Of a stretch of 64,000 nucleotides of DNA, positions 33,451-42,200 are shown one piece after another. A program made the translations under genes and the position numbers. The stretch is from Bog-532 sp963732345 (lineage in GTDB: Bacteria > Actinomycetota > Actinomycetes > Streptosporangiales > Streptosporangiaceae), in NCBI GenBank assembly GCA_963732345.1, contig CAVSZI010000019.1:186001-250000 (forward strand). Reading direction: 5' to 3'. The first letter of the stretch is position 1, and each line of letters opens with the position of its first letter. The notes below the pieces were generated by a model. The model ran no database searches and had not been told where the DNA came from. It saw only the letters and a list, made by a program, of their open reading frames with translations.

Positions 33451-33574
33451 CCCCCGTTCTTACCCACTCCTTGCCGCGGTCCTTGCCCCGGCCGGTGTCT
33501 GCCCGGACCCGGCGCCACGGACATGGCGGCAGCCAAGCGGCAGACAATGCGCGCACGCGATAATGGGCGCCGAG

Positions 33575-34405
33575 ATGACAGATGACATTCCGCCGCCCCG
33601 TCACCCGCTCAGCGACGCGCCGCTGACGGAGCACCTCGTCCGCCCGGGCGGCCTGTGGCGCGAGGTGTCCGTCGTGCCACGGACCGGCTCCACCAACGCC
33701 GACCTGGTGGCGCGGGCCGGCCGCGGAGCGCCGGAGGGCCTCGTCCTGGCCGCCGAGGAGCAGACCGCGGGCCGGGGTCGGCTGGGCCGCAGCTGGCTGA
33801 GCCCGCCCCACGCCGCGCTGACATTCTCCCTGCTGGTCCGCCCGGTGGGCGTGCCGCCCGCCCGGCGTGGCTGGCTCCCGCTGCTCGCCGGGGTGGCCAC
33901 GGCCACGGCCGTCCGGCAGGTTTCCGGCCTCGACGCCGTGCTGAAATGGCCGAACGACGTGCTCCTGGGGCCGCGGAAGCTGGCCGGCATCCTCGCCGAA
34001 CAATCCGGGGACGCGGTGGTCATCGGCATCGGGCTCAATGTGTCCACCGCCCGCGATGAACTTCCCGCCGCCGGCGCCACCTCGCTGCCGGCCACCTCCC
34101 TGCTGCTAGAGGGTTCGGCCAGCCTGGACCGCGGCCTGCTGCTGAGCCGGATCCTGGCCGGGGCTGAGCGCTGGTACCTCGCCTGGCGCGGCACGGACCC
34201 CCCCGGGGATCCCGAAACCTCCGGTCTTCGCGCCGCGTACCTGCGCCTCTGCGCGACCGTCGGCCGCGACGTGCGGGTCGAGTTGCCGACCGGAACGGTC
34301 AGCGCCGGCATGGCCACCGGCCTGGACGCGGACGGCCGGCTGATCGTCAGCGCCCCGGGGGGGCCGCTCGCCGTCGGCGCGGGGGATGTCCGGCACGTCC
34401 GCTGA
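33575..34405 (+). CDS. birA: Biotin-[acetyl-CoA-carboxylase] ligase BirA
   Basis: BirA attaches biotin to the carrier subunits of the acyl-CoA carboxylases whose beta subunits are encoded on both sides. The biotin/ATP-binding loop GRGRLGRSWLS is near residue 67 and the KWPNDVLLG motif near 127; a C-terminal SH3-like domain completes the enzyme. There is no N-terminal helix-turn-helix, so it is the non-repressor type. A GATAAT -10 box at 33559-33564 overlaps an upstream in-frame ATG (33563), favouring ATG at 33575 and a leader of only a few bases. Confidence 0.93.
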   Translation: MTDDIPPPRHPLSDAPLTEHLVRPGGLWREVSVVPRTGSTNADLVARAGRGAPEGLVLAAEEQTAGRGRLGRSWLSPPHAALTFSLLVRPVGVPPARRGWLPLLAGVATATAVRQVSGLDAVLKWPNDVLLGPRKLAGILAEQSGDAVVIGIGLNVSTARDELPAAGATSLPATSLLLEGSASLDRGLLLSRILAGAERWYLAWRGTDPPGDPETSGLRAAYLRLCATVGRDVRVELPTGTVSAGMATGLDADGRLIVSAPGGPLAVGAGDVRHVR

Positions 34406-34508
34406 GAGCCCGGTATGTGCTCCGGCCCCGCGCCCGGGGATGGCCCCTCGAAGGTCCGTTCGGGCCATCGATAGGGTCGTAAAAGGCAGCACCGCCGAGC
34501 TCTGGAGG

Positions 34509-34514
34509 TACGCT
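34509..34514 (+). promoter_or_regulatory. -10 box of a leaderless promoter
   Basis: TACGCT ends eight bases before the GTG start of the second carboxylase beta gene; no Shine-Dalgarno is present. Confidence 0.45.
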
Positions 34515-34522
34515 CGCCAAAC

Positions 34523-36085
34523 GTGAACGCGCATCCGGCCGGACCGGCCACCGATTCCCCGTCTACGGCCGACTCCGTCGCGGAGACGCGGGCCCGCATC
34601 GAGCGGGGCGGCGCGCCGCGCTACCACGAGGCCGCCGCCGCGAAGGGCAAGCTGTTCGCGCGGGAGCGCATCAGCCTCCTCGTCGACGCCGGCAGCTTCA
34701 CCGAGGACGGGCGGTACGCCAACGCGCTGGGCGACGGCCTGCCCGCGGATGGCGTGATCACCGGGACCGCCCTGATCGACGGCCGGCCAGTCGCCCTGAT
34801 GGCCAACGACTCCACGGTCAAGGCCGGCTCCTGGGGCTCCCGTACGGTCGAGAAGATCATCCGGGTCATCGAGAAGGCGTACTCGTCAGGCCTGCCCATG
34901 ATCTACCTGGTGGATTCCGCGGGCGCGCGGATCACCGATCAGGTGGAGATGTTCCCCGGCCGCCGCGGCGCCGGGCGGATCTTCCACGCCCAGGTCCGGG
35001 CGTCCGGGTCGATCCCGCAGGTCTGCGCGCTGTTCGGGCCGTCGGCCGCGGGCGGCGCCTACATCCCCGCGTTCTGTGACTTCGTCGCGATGGTCGAGGG
35101 CAACGCCTCGATGTACCTGGGCAGCCCGCGGATGGTCGAGATGGTCGTGCGGGAGAAGACCACGCTGGAGGAGATGGGCGGGGCGCGGATGCACTGCACC
35201 GTGTCCGGCTGCGGTCATTTTCTTGCCCCCACCGAACGGGACGCGCTGGGGGCTGTCCGCGCCTATCTGTCGTACCTCCCGGGCAACTGGGAGCAGTCCC
35301 CGCCCACGGCGCCGCCCCGCGACCCGGAGCCCGCCGATCTGCGCGCGCTCGTCCCGGGCAGTGAGCGGCAGGCGTTCGACATGCGCCGCTACGTCCGCGG
35401 CCTGGTCGACGAGGGCTCCCTGTTCGAGGTGCACGCGCTGTGGGCGCGCGAGCTCCTGGTCGGGTTCGCGCGCGTCGGCGGGCAGGTCACCGGCATGGTC
35501 GCGAACAACCCGATGTTCAAGGGCGGCGTGCTGTTCGTCGACTCGGCGGACAAGGGCACCCGGTTCATCCAGACCTGCGACGCGTTCGGTATCCCGCTGC
35601 TGTTCCTGGCGGACGTGCCCGGCTTCATGGTGGGGACGGCGGTGGAGCGGCAGGGCATCATCCGGCACGGGGCGAAAATGATCAGCGCGGTCTCTGACGC
35701 GACGGTGCCGAAGATCTGCGTTGTCGTGCGGAAGGCCTATGGCGCGGGGCTCTACGCCATGGCGGGCCCCGGTTTTGAGCCTGACGCCACCCTCGCCCTG
35801 CCGACGGCCAAGATCGCGGTGATGGGCGCGGAAGCCGCGGTGAACGCGGTCTACGCCGGGAAACTGGCCGAGATCACCGACCCGGACGAGCGGGCCGCCG
35901 AGACGGCGCGGCTCCGGCAGGCCTACGACCGTGACATCGACATTATGCGGCTCGCGGGCGACCTCGTCGTCGACGACATCGTCGAGCCCGAGGACCTGCG
36001 CGCGGAGCTGATCCGCCGGTTCGCGGCCGCCCGGGGCAAGGACCGCGCCGCGCCGCGGCGGCGGCACGGCATCGCTCCGGTATGA
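34523..36085 (+). CDS. Acyl-CoA carboxylase beta subunit, AccD1/methylcrotonyl-CoA carboxylase-like
   Basis: 520 residues with both carboxyltransferase halves: FGPSAAGGAYIPAF (oxyanion loop, N-half, near residue 175) and the C-half motifs VPGFMVGTAVERQG near 372 and KAYGAGLYAMAG near 410. It is clearly different from the PccB at 26081. FMVGTxxE and the YGAG form point to the methylcrotonyl-/geranyl-CoA or broader AccD1 group used in leucine or isoprenoid catabolism, but substrate cannot be assigned firmly and no alpha subunit is adjacent. Location after birA fits biotin dependence. GTG start, leaderless. Confidence 0.88.
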   Translation: MNAHPAGPATDSPSTADSVAETRARIERGGAPRYHEAAAAKGKLFARERISLLVDAGSFTEDGRYANALGDGLPADGVITGTALIDGRPVALMANDSTVKAGSWGSRTVEKIIRVIEKAYSSGLPMIYLVDSAGARITDQVEMFPGRRGAGRIFHAQVRASGSIPQVCALFGPSAAGGAYIPAFCDFVAMVEGNASMYLGSPRMVEMVVREKTTLEEMGGARMHCTVSGCGHFLAPTERDALGAVRAYLSYLPGNWEQSPPTAPPRDPEPADLRALVPGSERQAFDMRRYVRGLVDEGSLFEVHALWARELLVGFARVGGQVTGMVANNPMFKGGVLFVDSADKGTRFIQTCDAFGIPLLFLADVPGFMVGTAVERQGIIRHGAKMISAVSDATVPKICVVVRKAYGAGLYAMAGPGFEPDATLALPTAKIAVMGAEAAVNAVYAGKLAEITDPDERAAETARLRQAYDRDIDIMRLAGDLVVDDIVEPEDLRAELIRRFAAARGKDRAAPRRRHGIAPV

Positions 36086-36140
36086 GCTGCCCCGCCCTGA
36101 TTGACAGCGGCGCGAGCAAACGGCGGGACCGTCGACCCTC

Positions 36141-36146
36141 TACGAT
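36141..36146 (+). promoter_or_regulatory. -10 box of a leaderless promoter
   Basis: TACGAT ends six bases before the ATG of the response-regulator gene, with no Shine-Dalgarno between. Confidence 0.5.
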
Positions 36147-36152
36147 CAGGGC

Positions 36153-36824
36153 ATGACCAGCGTTTTGCTCGCTGAGGACGATGAGTCCATCTCCGAGCCC
36201 CTCTCCCGCGCGCTGCGGCGCGAGGGATACCACGTCGTCGTGACCGCCGACGGCCCGAGCACGCTCAAGCGCGCCCTCAATAACGGCATCGACCTGATCG
36301 TGCTGGACATCGGGCTGCCCGCGCTGGACGGGCTGGAGGTCTGCCGCCGGGTGCGGGCCGAGGGGCACGGCGTGCCCGTGCTGATCCTCACCGCCCGGGC
36401 GGACGAGGTGGACACGGTGGTCGGCCTGGACGCGGGTGCGGACGACTACGTGACGAAGCCGTTCCGGCTGGCCGAGCTGCTGGCCCGGGTCCGGGCCCTG
36501 CTGCGCCGCGGCACGGCCGACAACTCCGTGGTGATGGGGGTGCGCATCGACCCCGAGGCCCGGCGGGCCTGGCACGGCGACGCGGAGCTGGAGCTGACCA
36601 CCAAGGAGTTCGACCTGCTCTGGATCCTGTTCCGGGACGCCGGGAAGGTGATCACCCGCGAGCAGATCATGCGCGAGGTCTGGGACGCCAAGTGGTGGAC
36701 TTCGACCAAGACGCTCGACATGCATATCTCCTGGCTTCGTCGCAAGCTCGGCGACGACGCGCACAGCCCCCGGTACATCACGACCGTGCGCGGGGTCGGA
36801 TTCCGCTTTGAGCGCGGCGACTGA
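36153..36824 (+). CDS. OmpR-family response regulator
   Basis: 223 residues. The receiver domain has the acidic triplet EDD at 8-10, the phosphorylated Asp52 in VLDIGLP, and the conserved Lys in TKPF near 101. The C-terminal winged helix (about 130-222) ends in GVGFRFE. It is the partner of the kinase starting 19 bases downstream. Target genes are unknown. Confidence 0.95.
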   Translation: MTSVLLAEDDESISEPLSRALRREGYHVVVTADGPSTLKRALNNGIDLIVLDIGLPALDGLEVCRRVRAEGHGVPVLILTARADEVDTVVGLDAGADDYVTKPFRLAELLARVRALLRRGTADNSVVMGVRIDPEARRAWHGDAELELTTKEFDLLWILFRDAGKVITREQIMREVWDAKWWTSTKTLDMHISWLRRKLGDDAHSPRYITTVRGVGFRFERGD

Positions 36825-36843
36825 CAGGCGGGACGGCTGACTC

Positions 36844-37842
36844 ATGCGGCGCCGGCTGCTGCTGACCATGCTGGCCGTCACGGTGACGGCCGTCCTCGTG
36901 GTCGGCGTGCCCGCGGCCGCGGTGGCGGGGACCGGCCTGCGCGTGCTCATCCTCGGCCTGGGAGCCGCGGCCCTGGTGGCCGCCGTGGTCGTGGCGTTCT
37001 TCCAGGCCCGGGCGCTCGCCCGGCCCATCGAGGAACTCGCGGAGGCGGCGGACCGGCTCCGGTCCGGTGACCCGCGCCCGATCGGCCGCCGCTACGGGAT
37101 CGCCGAGCTCGATCAGGTGGCGGACGGCCTGGACAGCTCGGGCCGCCGGGTCACCAGCCTGCTGGCGGCCGAACGGGAACTGGCCGTCGACGCCTCCCAT
37201 CAGCTGCGTACCCCGCTGACCGCGCTGTCGATGCGGCTGGAAGAGGTGATCGCCGCCGCCGAGGACCCGGAGGCGGTCCGGGAGGAAGGCGGGGCCGCGC
37301 TCGCCCAGGCCGAACGTCTCGCCGACGTGGTCAGCCAGCTGCTCGACCCGGCCCGCCGCGGGGCCGCCGAGACGGCCTCGCTCACCGGCATCGACGAGAT
37401 CATCGACCAGCAGGTCGTCGAGTGGGGTCCCGCGTTCCGCCGGTCCGGCCGCAAGCTCGTGGTGACCGGCCAGCGGGGACTCCGTGCGCACGTCACGCCC
37501 GGCGGCCTGGCGCAGGTGCTCGCCACGCTGGTGGACAACGCCCTGATGCACGGCGCCGGGACGGTGGAGATCCGCACGTCGCAGAACACCAAGTCGGCGG
37601 TGATCGAGGTAGAGGACCAGGGCAAGGGCGTTCCGCCGGAGCTGGTGTCCCGGATCTTCGAGCGCAGCGTGAGCGGGCGCCCCGAGGGGACCGGACTGGG
37701 CCTGCCGCTAGCCCGGACGATGGCGGCGGCGGACGGCGGCCGGGTCGTGCTGGTCCGGCAGCGGCCCCCGGTCTTCGCCGTCTTCCTGCCCCGCCGCCCG
37801 CCCGCCTCCCGCAGCCAGCCGGTCCGCAGCGGTCCGGCCTGA
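36844..37842 (+). CDS. Sensor histidine kinase with no extracellular sensor domain
   Basis: 332 residues. Two membrane helices (about 5-28 and 31-54) are separated by only a couple of residues, so there is no extracytoplasmic sensor; it may sense the membrane itself or need a partner. A HAMP-like linker follows, the phosphorylated His is in DASHQLRTPL near 120, and the HATPase has the N box (LVDNALMHG) and G boxes (DQGKGVPP, GTGLGL). ATG start. A dispersed repeat begins three bases after its stop. Confidence 0.93.
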   Translation: MRRRLLLTMLAVTVTAVLVVGVPAAAVAGTGLRVLILGLGAAALVAAVVVAFFQARALARPIEELAEAADRLRSGDPRPIGRRYGIAELDQVADGLDSSGRRVTSLLAAERELAVDASHQLRTPLTALSMRLEEVIAAAEDPEAVREEGGAALAQAERLADVVSQLLDPARRGAAETASLTGIDEIIDQQVVEWGPAFRRSGRKLVVTGQRGLRAHVTPGGLAQVLATLVDNALMHGAGTVEIRTSQNTKSAVIEVEDQGKGVPPELVSRIFERSVSGRPEGTGLGLPLARTMAAADGGRVVLVRQRPPVFAVFLPRRPPASRSQPVRSGPA

Positions 37843-37844
37843 CC

Positions 37845-37914
37845 GTGCTGGCCCGGGGGGACGACCCCTCGGAGCCCCCCGGTGCGCTTCGCGCCCGCGC
37901 GCCGGTTCTCGCCG
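37845..37914 (-). repeat. Fourth copy of the dispersed element, inverted
   Basis: Read on the minus strand, it runs CGGCGAGAACC, then GCGCGAAGCGCACC, then a hairpin with GGGGTCGTCCCC and GGGCCAGCAC. The order and most bases match the copies at 25902 and 26010. It lies between the convergent kinase gene and the truncated permease, and marks the point where the permease gene loses homology. Confidence 0.75.
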
Positions 37915-37967
37915 TAGCATCGCCGCTCGGCCGGCCACAAGGGCCGGACTCGCGGCGATCGGCGCTT

Positions 37968-38821
37968 GCGCGCCGCCAGCCGGTCGCAGAGGACCACCGC
38001 CAGCCACGGCGCGATCCAGTAGGCGATGATCAGCAGGAAGTTCTGGTACTTGGTGCCGGCGTCGTTCAGCCCGGTGAGCGCCAGGACGAAGCCGATCGCG
38101 CCGAACGCCAGGGCCACGATCGCCCGCCGCAGCGACAGCGGCAGCCTGATGCCGAGCGCGGTGAATGACAGCGCCCCGGAGTAGATGTTGAGCACGTTGG
38201 CGGACACAGCGCCCAGCGCGATCGCGAGCAGCGCCAGGTCGGCCAGCGGGGTGGCCAGCAGCCCGGTGAAGGCGCCGGTCGGGTTGCTGCCGAGGGCCGC
38301 ACCCGGGCTGACCACGGTCGCGGCGGCCGCGCCGACGATCTCCAGCAGCGCGCAGGACAGGAATAGGCCGAGCCCGGCCCACAGGGCGATCGCGCGCTTG
38401 TTCGCCGACGGCGGGAGGTAGCGGGTGTAGTCGGAGGCGTAGGGGTTCCAGCCGACCGCGTAGCCGAACGCCGCGCCCACGGTGAGCAGGAAGCCGCCGA
38501 TGCCGCCGCCGTGGCTGGGCGCGCCGGGGTGCGCCTTGGACAGGATGACCCCGGCGGCGATCAGGAAGATGATCGTCAGGATCGGGAAGGCGTAGCGCTC
38601 GAACACGTGCACCAGGTTGTGCCCGAAGAAGGCGACCTGGGCGAGCTCCATGTCCAGAAGAGCTGGAGCGGTTTGCCGTGCCGTTCGTGCAGGGGGATGA
38701 ATTCCGCGCCACCGGGCTCGACGGCGACGACCCGCTGGCCGTAGGTGCCCTCGCGTACGATCGCGCCGGGGGGTACATCCTCTTCGGTCAGGACAGCAGC
38801 GTCGTGGTCGGGCATGGCCAT
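37968..38821 (-). pseudogene. NCS1-type nucleobase/cation permease, internally deleted and truncated
   Basis: ATG at 38821 (GGAGG five bases upstream) starts a typical NCS1 N-terminus ending GKPLQLFWTWSSP. At about 38640 the frame changes and the sequence jumps to FFGHNLVHVFERYAFP, so roughly 100 residues (the first three or so membrane helices) are gone. The remaining helices continue (GWNPYASDYTRYLP is the transport signature) to DRLAARK near 37968, where homology ends at the dispersed repeat and the last two helices are missing. With no stop there, the open frame runs on into the kinase gene antisense. NCS1 proteins import cytosine, purines or hydantoins; this one cannot work. Confidence 0.88.
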
Positions 38822-38957
38822 GTGGTCCTCCGGCTCGCCTGCTGGTAATCGCGCCGATCATAGGCCTTTTGCCGTGGAAGAACTGTATCGCCCGGGTTAA
38901 TTCTGCCCAGTGCGGGCCGAACCGTGACACGGTGTGCGGGCACGCCGTGGCTGCTCA

Positions 38958-38963
38958 TAAGCT
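38958..38963 (+). promoter_or_regulatory. -10 box of a leaderless purK promoter
   Basis: TAAGCT ends seven bases before the GTG start of purK, with no Shine-Dalgarno. Confidence 0.5.
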
Positions 38964-38970
38964 ACGGGCC

Positions 38971-40179
38971 GTGAGTGAACAGCTCGGCGAACGCCCGGCG
39001 CCGCCGCCCGCCGGGGAGCCTCCCGAGGAGGGAATCCCCACCGTGGGCATGGTCGGCGCCGGCCAGCTCGCCCGGATGACCTGCCCGGCCGCCGCCGAGC
39101 TCGGCGTCGGCTTCCGTCTGCTGGCCGACGCCGCCGGGGACAGCGCCGCCCGCGTCTGGCCCGACGTACGGCTGGGCGACTACCGGTCGCTGGACGATCT
39201 CCGCGGCTTCGCGGCGGGCTGTGACGTGCTGACGTTCGACCACGAGCACGTACCGGGGGCGGCGCTGGCCGCGCTGGACCAGGCCGGGTTCGTGCTCCGC
39301 CCCGGCGCGGCCGCACTGCACTTCGCGCAGGACAAGCTGGCCATGCGCGAGCGGCTGAGCAAGCTCGGCATTGCCTGCCCCCGGTACGTGCCGGTCAGTG
39401 ACCTGGCCGGCATCGAGCGGTTCGCCGAAGGCTCCGGCTGGCCGCTGGTGCTGAAGGCCATCAGCGGGGGATACGACGGCAAAGGCGTCTGGGTCTGCGC
39501 GACGCCCCATGAGGCGGCCGAGGTCGTGGCCGGGGCGTCGGGCCGGGGGCTGCGGCTGCTGGCCGAGGAGTTCGTCGCCTTCGACCGCGAGCTGGCCGCG
39601 CTGGTCGCGCGATCGCCGCACCGGCAGGGAGCCGCCTACCCGGTCGTGCAGACGGTCCAGCGGCAGGGGATCTGCCGCGAGGTGCTCGCGCCCGCGCCGC
39701 GCCTCGCCCCGGACCGGGCCGAAGAGGCCCAGCTGATCGGGCTGCGGCTCGCGTCCGAGCTGGACGTGACGGGCCTGCTCGCGGTGGAACTGTTCGACAC
39801 CCCGGGCGGCCTGCTGGTCAACGAGCTTGCCATGCGGCCGCACAATTGCGGGCACTGGACGATCGAGGGCGCGACCACCTCCCAGTTCGAGCAGCATCTG
39901 CGGGCCGTGCTGGACCTTCCGCTCGGAGCGCCCAGCTTGCTGGCGCCCGCTGTCGTGATGGCGAACGTGCTGGGCGGGAACGACCCGGACGTCTACGACC
40001 GGTACATCCACGTGATGGCCGCCGATCCCGGCGTGAAGGTGCACCTGTACGGTAAGGCCGTCCGGCCCGGGCGCAAGATCGGGCACGTCACGGTGCTCGG
40101 CGGCGACGTCGCCGGGCTGCGGGAACGGGCCCGCCGCGCCGCGAGCTTCCTGCGCTGGGGAGACGAGGACGCCGAATGA
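38971..40179 (+). CDS. purK: N5-carboxyaminoimidazole ribonucleotide synthetase PurK
   Basis: PurK makes N5-CAIR from AIR, bicarbonate and ATP in purine synthesis; PurE next door converts it to CAIR. 402 residues from GTG at 38971. The ATP-grasp fold is evident: GAGQLARM near 30, LKAISGGYDGKGVW near 170 (ATP lid), and NELAMRPHNCGHWT near 290 (metal and bicarbonate site). The N-terminal Pro-rich 20 residues are a lineage extension. The frame is open further upstream but the leaderless box fixes the start. Confidence 0.95.
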   Translation: MSEQLGERPAPPPAGEPPEEGIPTVGMVGAGQLARMTCPAAAELGVGFRLLADAAGDSAARVWPDVRLGDYRSLDDLRGFAAGCDVLTFDHEHVPGAALAALDQAGFVLRPGAAALHFAQDKLAMRERLSKLGIACPRYVPVSDLAGIERFAEGSGWPLVLKAISGGYDGKGVWVCATPHEAAEVVAGASGRGLRLLAEEFVAFDRELAALVARSPHRQGAAYPVVQTVQRQGICREVLAPAPRLAPDRAEEAQLIGLRLASELDVTGLLAVELFDTPGGLLVNELAMRPHNCGHWTIEGATTSQFEQHLRAVLDLPLGAPSLLAPAVVMANVLGGNDPDVYDRYIHVMAADPGVKVHLYGKAVRPGRKIGHVTVLGGDVAGLRERARRAASFLRWGDEDAE

Positions 40180-40229
40180 GGTCAGCACCGCCTGCGAGAA
40201 GATCGGCGCCCGCGCTACCCGGCGCTCCT

Positions 40230-40252
40230 CCCCGCCCTGAACAGCGGGGTTT
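40230..40252 (+). promoter_or_regulatory. Hairpin between purK and purE
   Basis: CCCCGC and GCGGGG are separated by CCTGAACA and followed by TTTCC. It may be a weak terminator or attenuator that sets purE expression below purK, or the scar of an insertion sequence, since such short hairpins are also found at IS200/IS605 ends. Confidence 0.35.
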
Positions 40253-40270
40253 CCGCACCGGAGGTTTTCG

Positions 40271-40789
40271 ATGAGTGGCCAGCCGCTGGCCGGCGTCGTC
40301 ATGGGCAGTGATTCGGACTGGCCGGTGATGCGCGCGGCCGCCGAAGCCCTGGATGAGTTCGGCGTGGCCTACGAGGCCGACGTGGTGTCCGCCCACCGGA
40401 TGCCCCGCGAGATGATCGAGTACGGCTCCGCCGCGGCCGGGCGCGGGCTGCGGGTCATCATCGCGGGCGCGGGTGGCGCGGCGCACCTGCCCGGCATGCT
40501 GGCCGCGGTCACCCCGCTGCCCGTCATCGGGGTGCCGGTGCCGCTGGCCCACCTGGACGGGCTGGACTCACTGCTGTCGATCGTCCAGATGCCCGCCGGG
40601 ATCCCGGTCGCAACCGTCGCGGTCGGCGGCGCCCGCAACGCCGGCCTGCTCGCGGTCCGCATCCTCGCCGCCGCCGACGAGGACCTGCGCCGCCGGATGA
40701 CTGAGTTCCAGGAACAGCTCGCCGCCACCGCCCGTGCCAAAGGCGAAGCCCTCCGCGGCCAGCGCCCCACCGGCCCCAAGCCCAACTAA
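40271..40789 (+). CDS. purE: N5-carboxyaminoimidazole ribonucleotide mutase PurE
   Basis: PurE rearranges N5-CAIR to CAIR. 172 residues, with the class I signatures MGSDSDWPVM near residue 12, SAHRMP (catalytic His) near 43, and GAGGAAHLPGM near 72. ATG start with GGAGG six bases upstream, 92 bases after purK. It ends 20 bases before the convergent UDP-glucose dehydrogenase gene. Confidence 0.96.
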   Translation: MSGQPLAGVVMGSDSDWPVMRAAAEALDEFGVAYEADVVSAHRMPREMIEYGSAAAGRGLRVIIAGAGGAAHLPGMLAAVTPLPVIGVPVPLAHLDGLDSLLSIVQMPAGIPVATVAVGGARNAGLLAVRILAAADEDLRRRMTEFQEQLAATARAKGEALRGQRPTGPKPN

Positions 40790-40808
40790 CCGCCTGCGGT
40801 TGCGGCAG

Positions 40809-42200
40809 TTATCGCCCACGAACGGCGTTCGATGATCGTAAAGCCGGAGTTGACCCGCCGGCGCTGGCCCCCAGGGCGCGGTAGTGCCAGGACGCGGCGC
40901 GCCAGCGGGCGGCGTCAAGCGCGTTGCGGCCGTCCACGATGTTGCGGCGGCTTACCGCCTTGCCGAGTTCCTCCGGGTCGGCCTCGCGGAACTCCCGCCA
41001 CTCGGTCAGCAGCAGCGTCACGTCGGCGTCGGTGACGGCCTCGATCGCCGAGCCCGCGTACGTCAGCTCGGGGCGGGCCCGGCGCGCGTGGCTCACCGCC
41101 GCCGGGTCGTACACGGTCACCGACGCGCCCAGGCCGTGGATGGTGGCGGCGACATCCAGGGCCGGGGAATCCCGGATGTCATCCGAATCGGGCTTGAACG
41201 CGACACCGAGCACGCCGACGGTCCGGCCCTCGAACGAACCCCCGGCCAGTTCGCGCGCGAGATCGACCATGCGGGCCCGGCGGCGCATGTTGATGTTGTC
41301 CACCTCGCGCAGGAACGACAGGGCCGGCTCGACCCCGAGCTCTTCCGCCCGGGCCATGAACGCGCGGATGTCCTTGGGCAGGCAGCCGCCGCCGAAGCCG
41401 AGCCCCGGGTGCATCGCCGCGCTGCCGATCCGCGGATCACGGCCGAGTGCCTCGGACAGCATCGTGACGTCGGCGTGCGCGGCCTCACACACCTCCGCCA
41501 TCGCGTTGATGAAGGAGATCTTCGTGGCCAGGAACGCGTTCGCGGCGACCTTCACCAGTTCCGCGGTGGCCAGGTCGGTGACCAGAAGGGGAGCCCCCGC
41601 CGCGATCGGATCCGCGTACACCTCACGCAGCACGGCTTCGGCCCGGGCGGAACGGACACCGGCGACGATCCGGTCCGGCCGCAAGGTGTCCTCGACGGCG
41701 TGGCCCTCGCGCAGGAACTCCGGGTTCCACGCGAGTTCGCACGTGGTCCCGGCCGGTGCCATCCGCGCCAGCCGCGCGGCCAGGATCTCGGCCGTTCCGA
41801 CCGGCACCGTCGATTTGCCGATCACCAGGCAGGGCCGGTCCAGCAGCGGGCCCAGCGTGTCGATGCACCCGTCCAGCTGCGACAGGTCGGCGGCGTAGGA
41901 GGCCTCGCGCTGCGGAGTGCCGACGCAGACGAAGTGCACATCGCCGAACGCGGCCGCCTCGGTGTAGGACGTGCTGAAGGACAGCCGGCCGGACGCGAGG
42001 CCCGCTTGCAGCAGCGCTTCGAGGCCTGGTTCGTAGAACGGCAGGTCGCCCCGGGCCAGGGCCCCGACCCGGAGGGGGTCGACGTCGACGCCGAGCACCT
42101 CGAAGCCCATCTCGGCCAGGCACGCGGCGTGCGCTGTCCCCAGGTAACCGGTGCCGAGCACGGTGATGCGGCGCCGGGCGGCATCTTCTGCCGGGGCCAT
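40809..42200 (-). CDS. UDP-glucose 6-dehydrogenase family protein
   Basis: Oxidises UDP-glucose to UDP-glucuronate with NAD, feeding capsule, teichuronic-acid or glycoconjugate synthesis. 463 residues. Rossmann motif GTGYLG near residue 17, catalytic Cys in GFGGGCLPKD near residue 269, and the C-terminal NAD/substrate domain with FKPDSDDIRDSPAL near 335. ATG at 42200 with AAGGAAGG upstream. GDP-mannose dehydrogenase is a less likely alternative. Divergent from the GH26-like gene, about 170 bases apart. Confidence 0.9.
   Translation of the reverse strand: MAPAEDAARRRITVLGTGYLGTAHAACLAEMGFEVLGVDVDPLRVGALARGDLPFYEPGLEALLQAGLASGRLSFSTSYTEAAAFGDVHFVCVGTPQREASYAADLSQLDGCIDTLGPLLDRPCLVIGKSTVPVGTAEILAARLARMAPAGTTCELAWNPEFLREGHAVEDTLRPDRIVAGVRSARAEAVLREVYADPIAAGAPLLVTDLATAELVKVAANAFLATKISFINAMAEVCEAAHADVTMLSEALGRDPRIGSAAMHPGLGFGGGCLPKDIRAFMARAEELGVEPALSFLREVDNINMRRRARMVDLARELAGGSFEGRTVGVLGVAFKPDSDDIRDSPALDVAATIHGLGASVTVYDPAAVSHARRARPELTYAGSAIEAVTDADVTLLLTEWREFREADPEELGKAVSRRNIVDGRNALDAARWRAASWHYRALGASAGGSTPALRSSNAVRGR

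Noticed and set aside
37200..37967. Permease open frame continuing through the dispersed repeat into the kinase gene
   Set aside because: No permease similarity after about 37968; the continuation is antisense to a complete histidine kinase and results from a missing stop.
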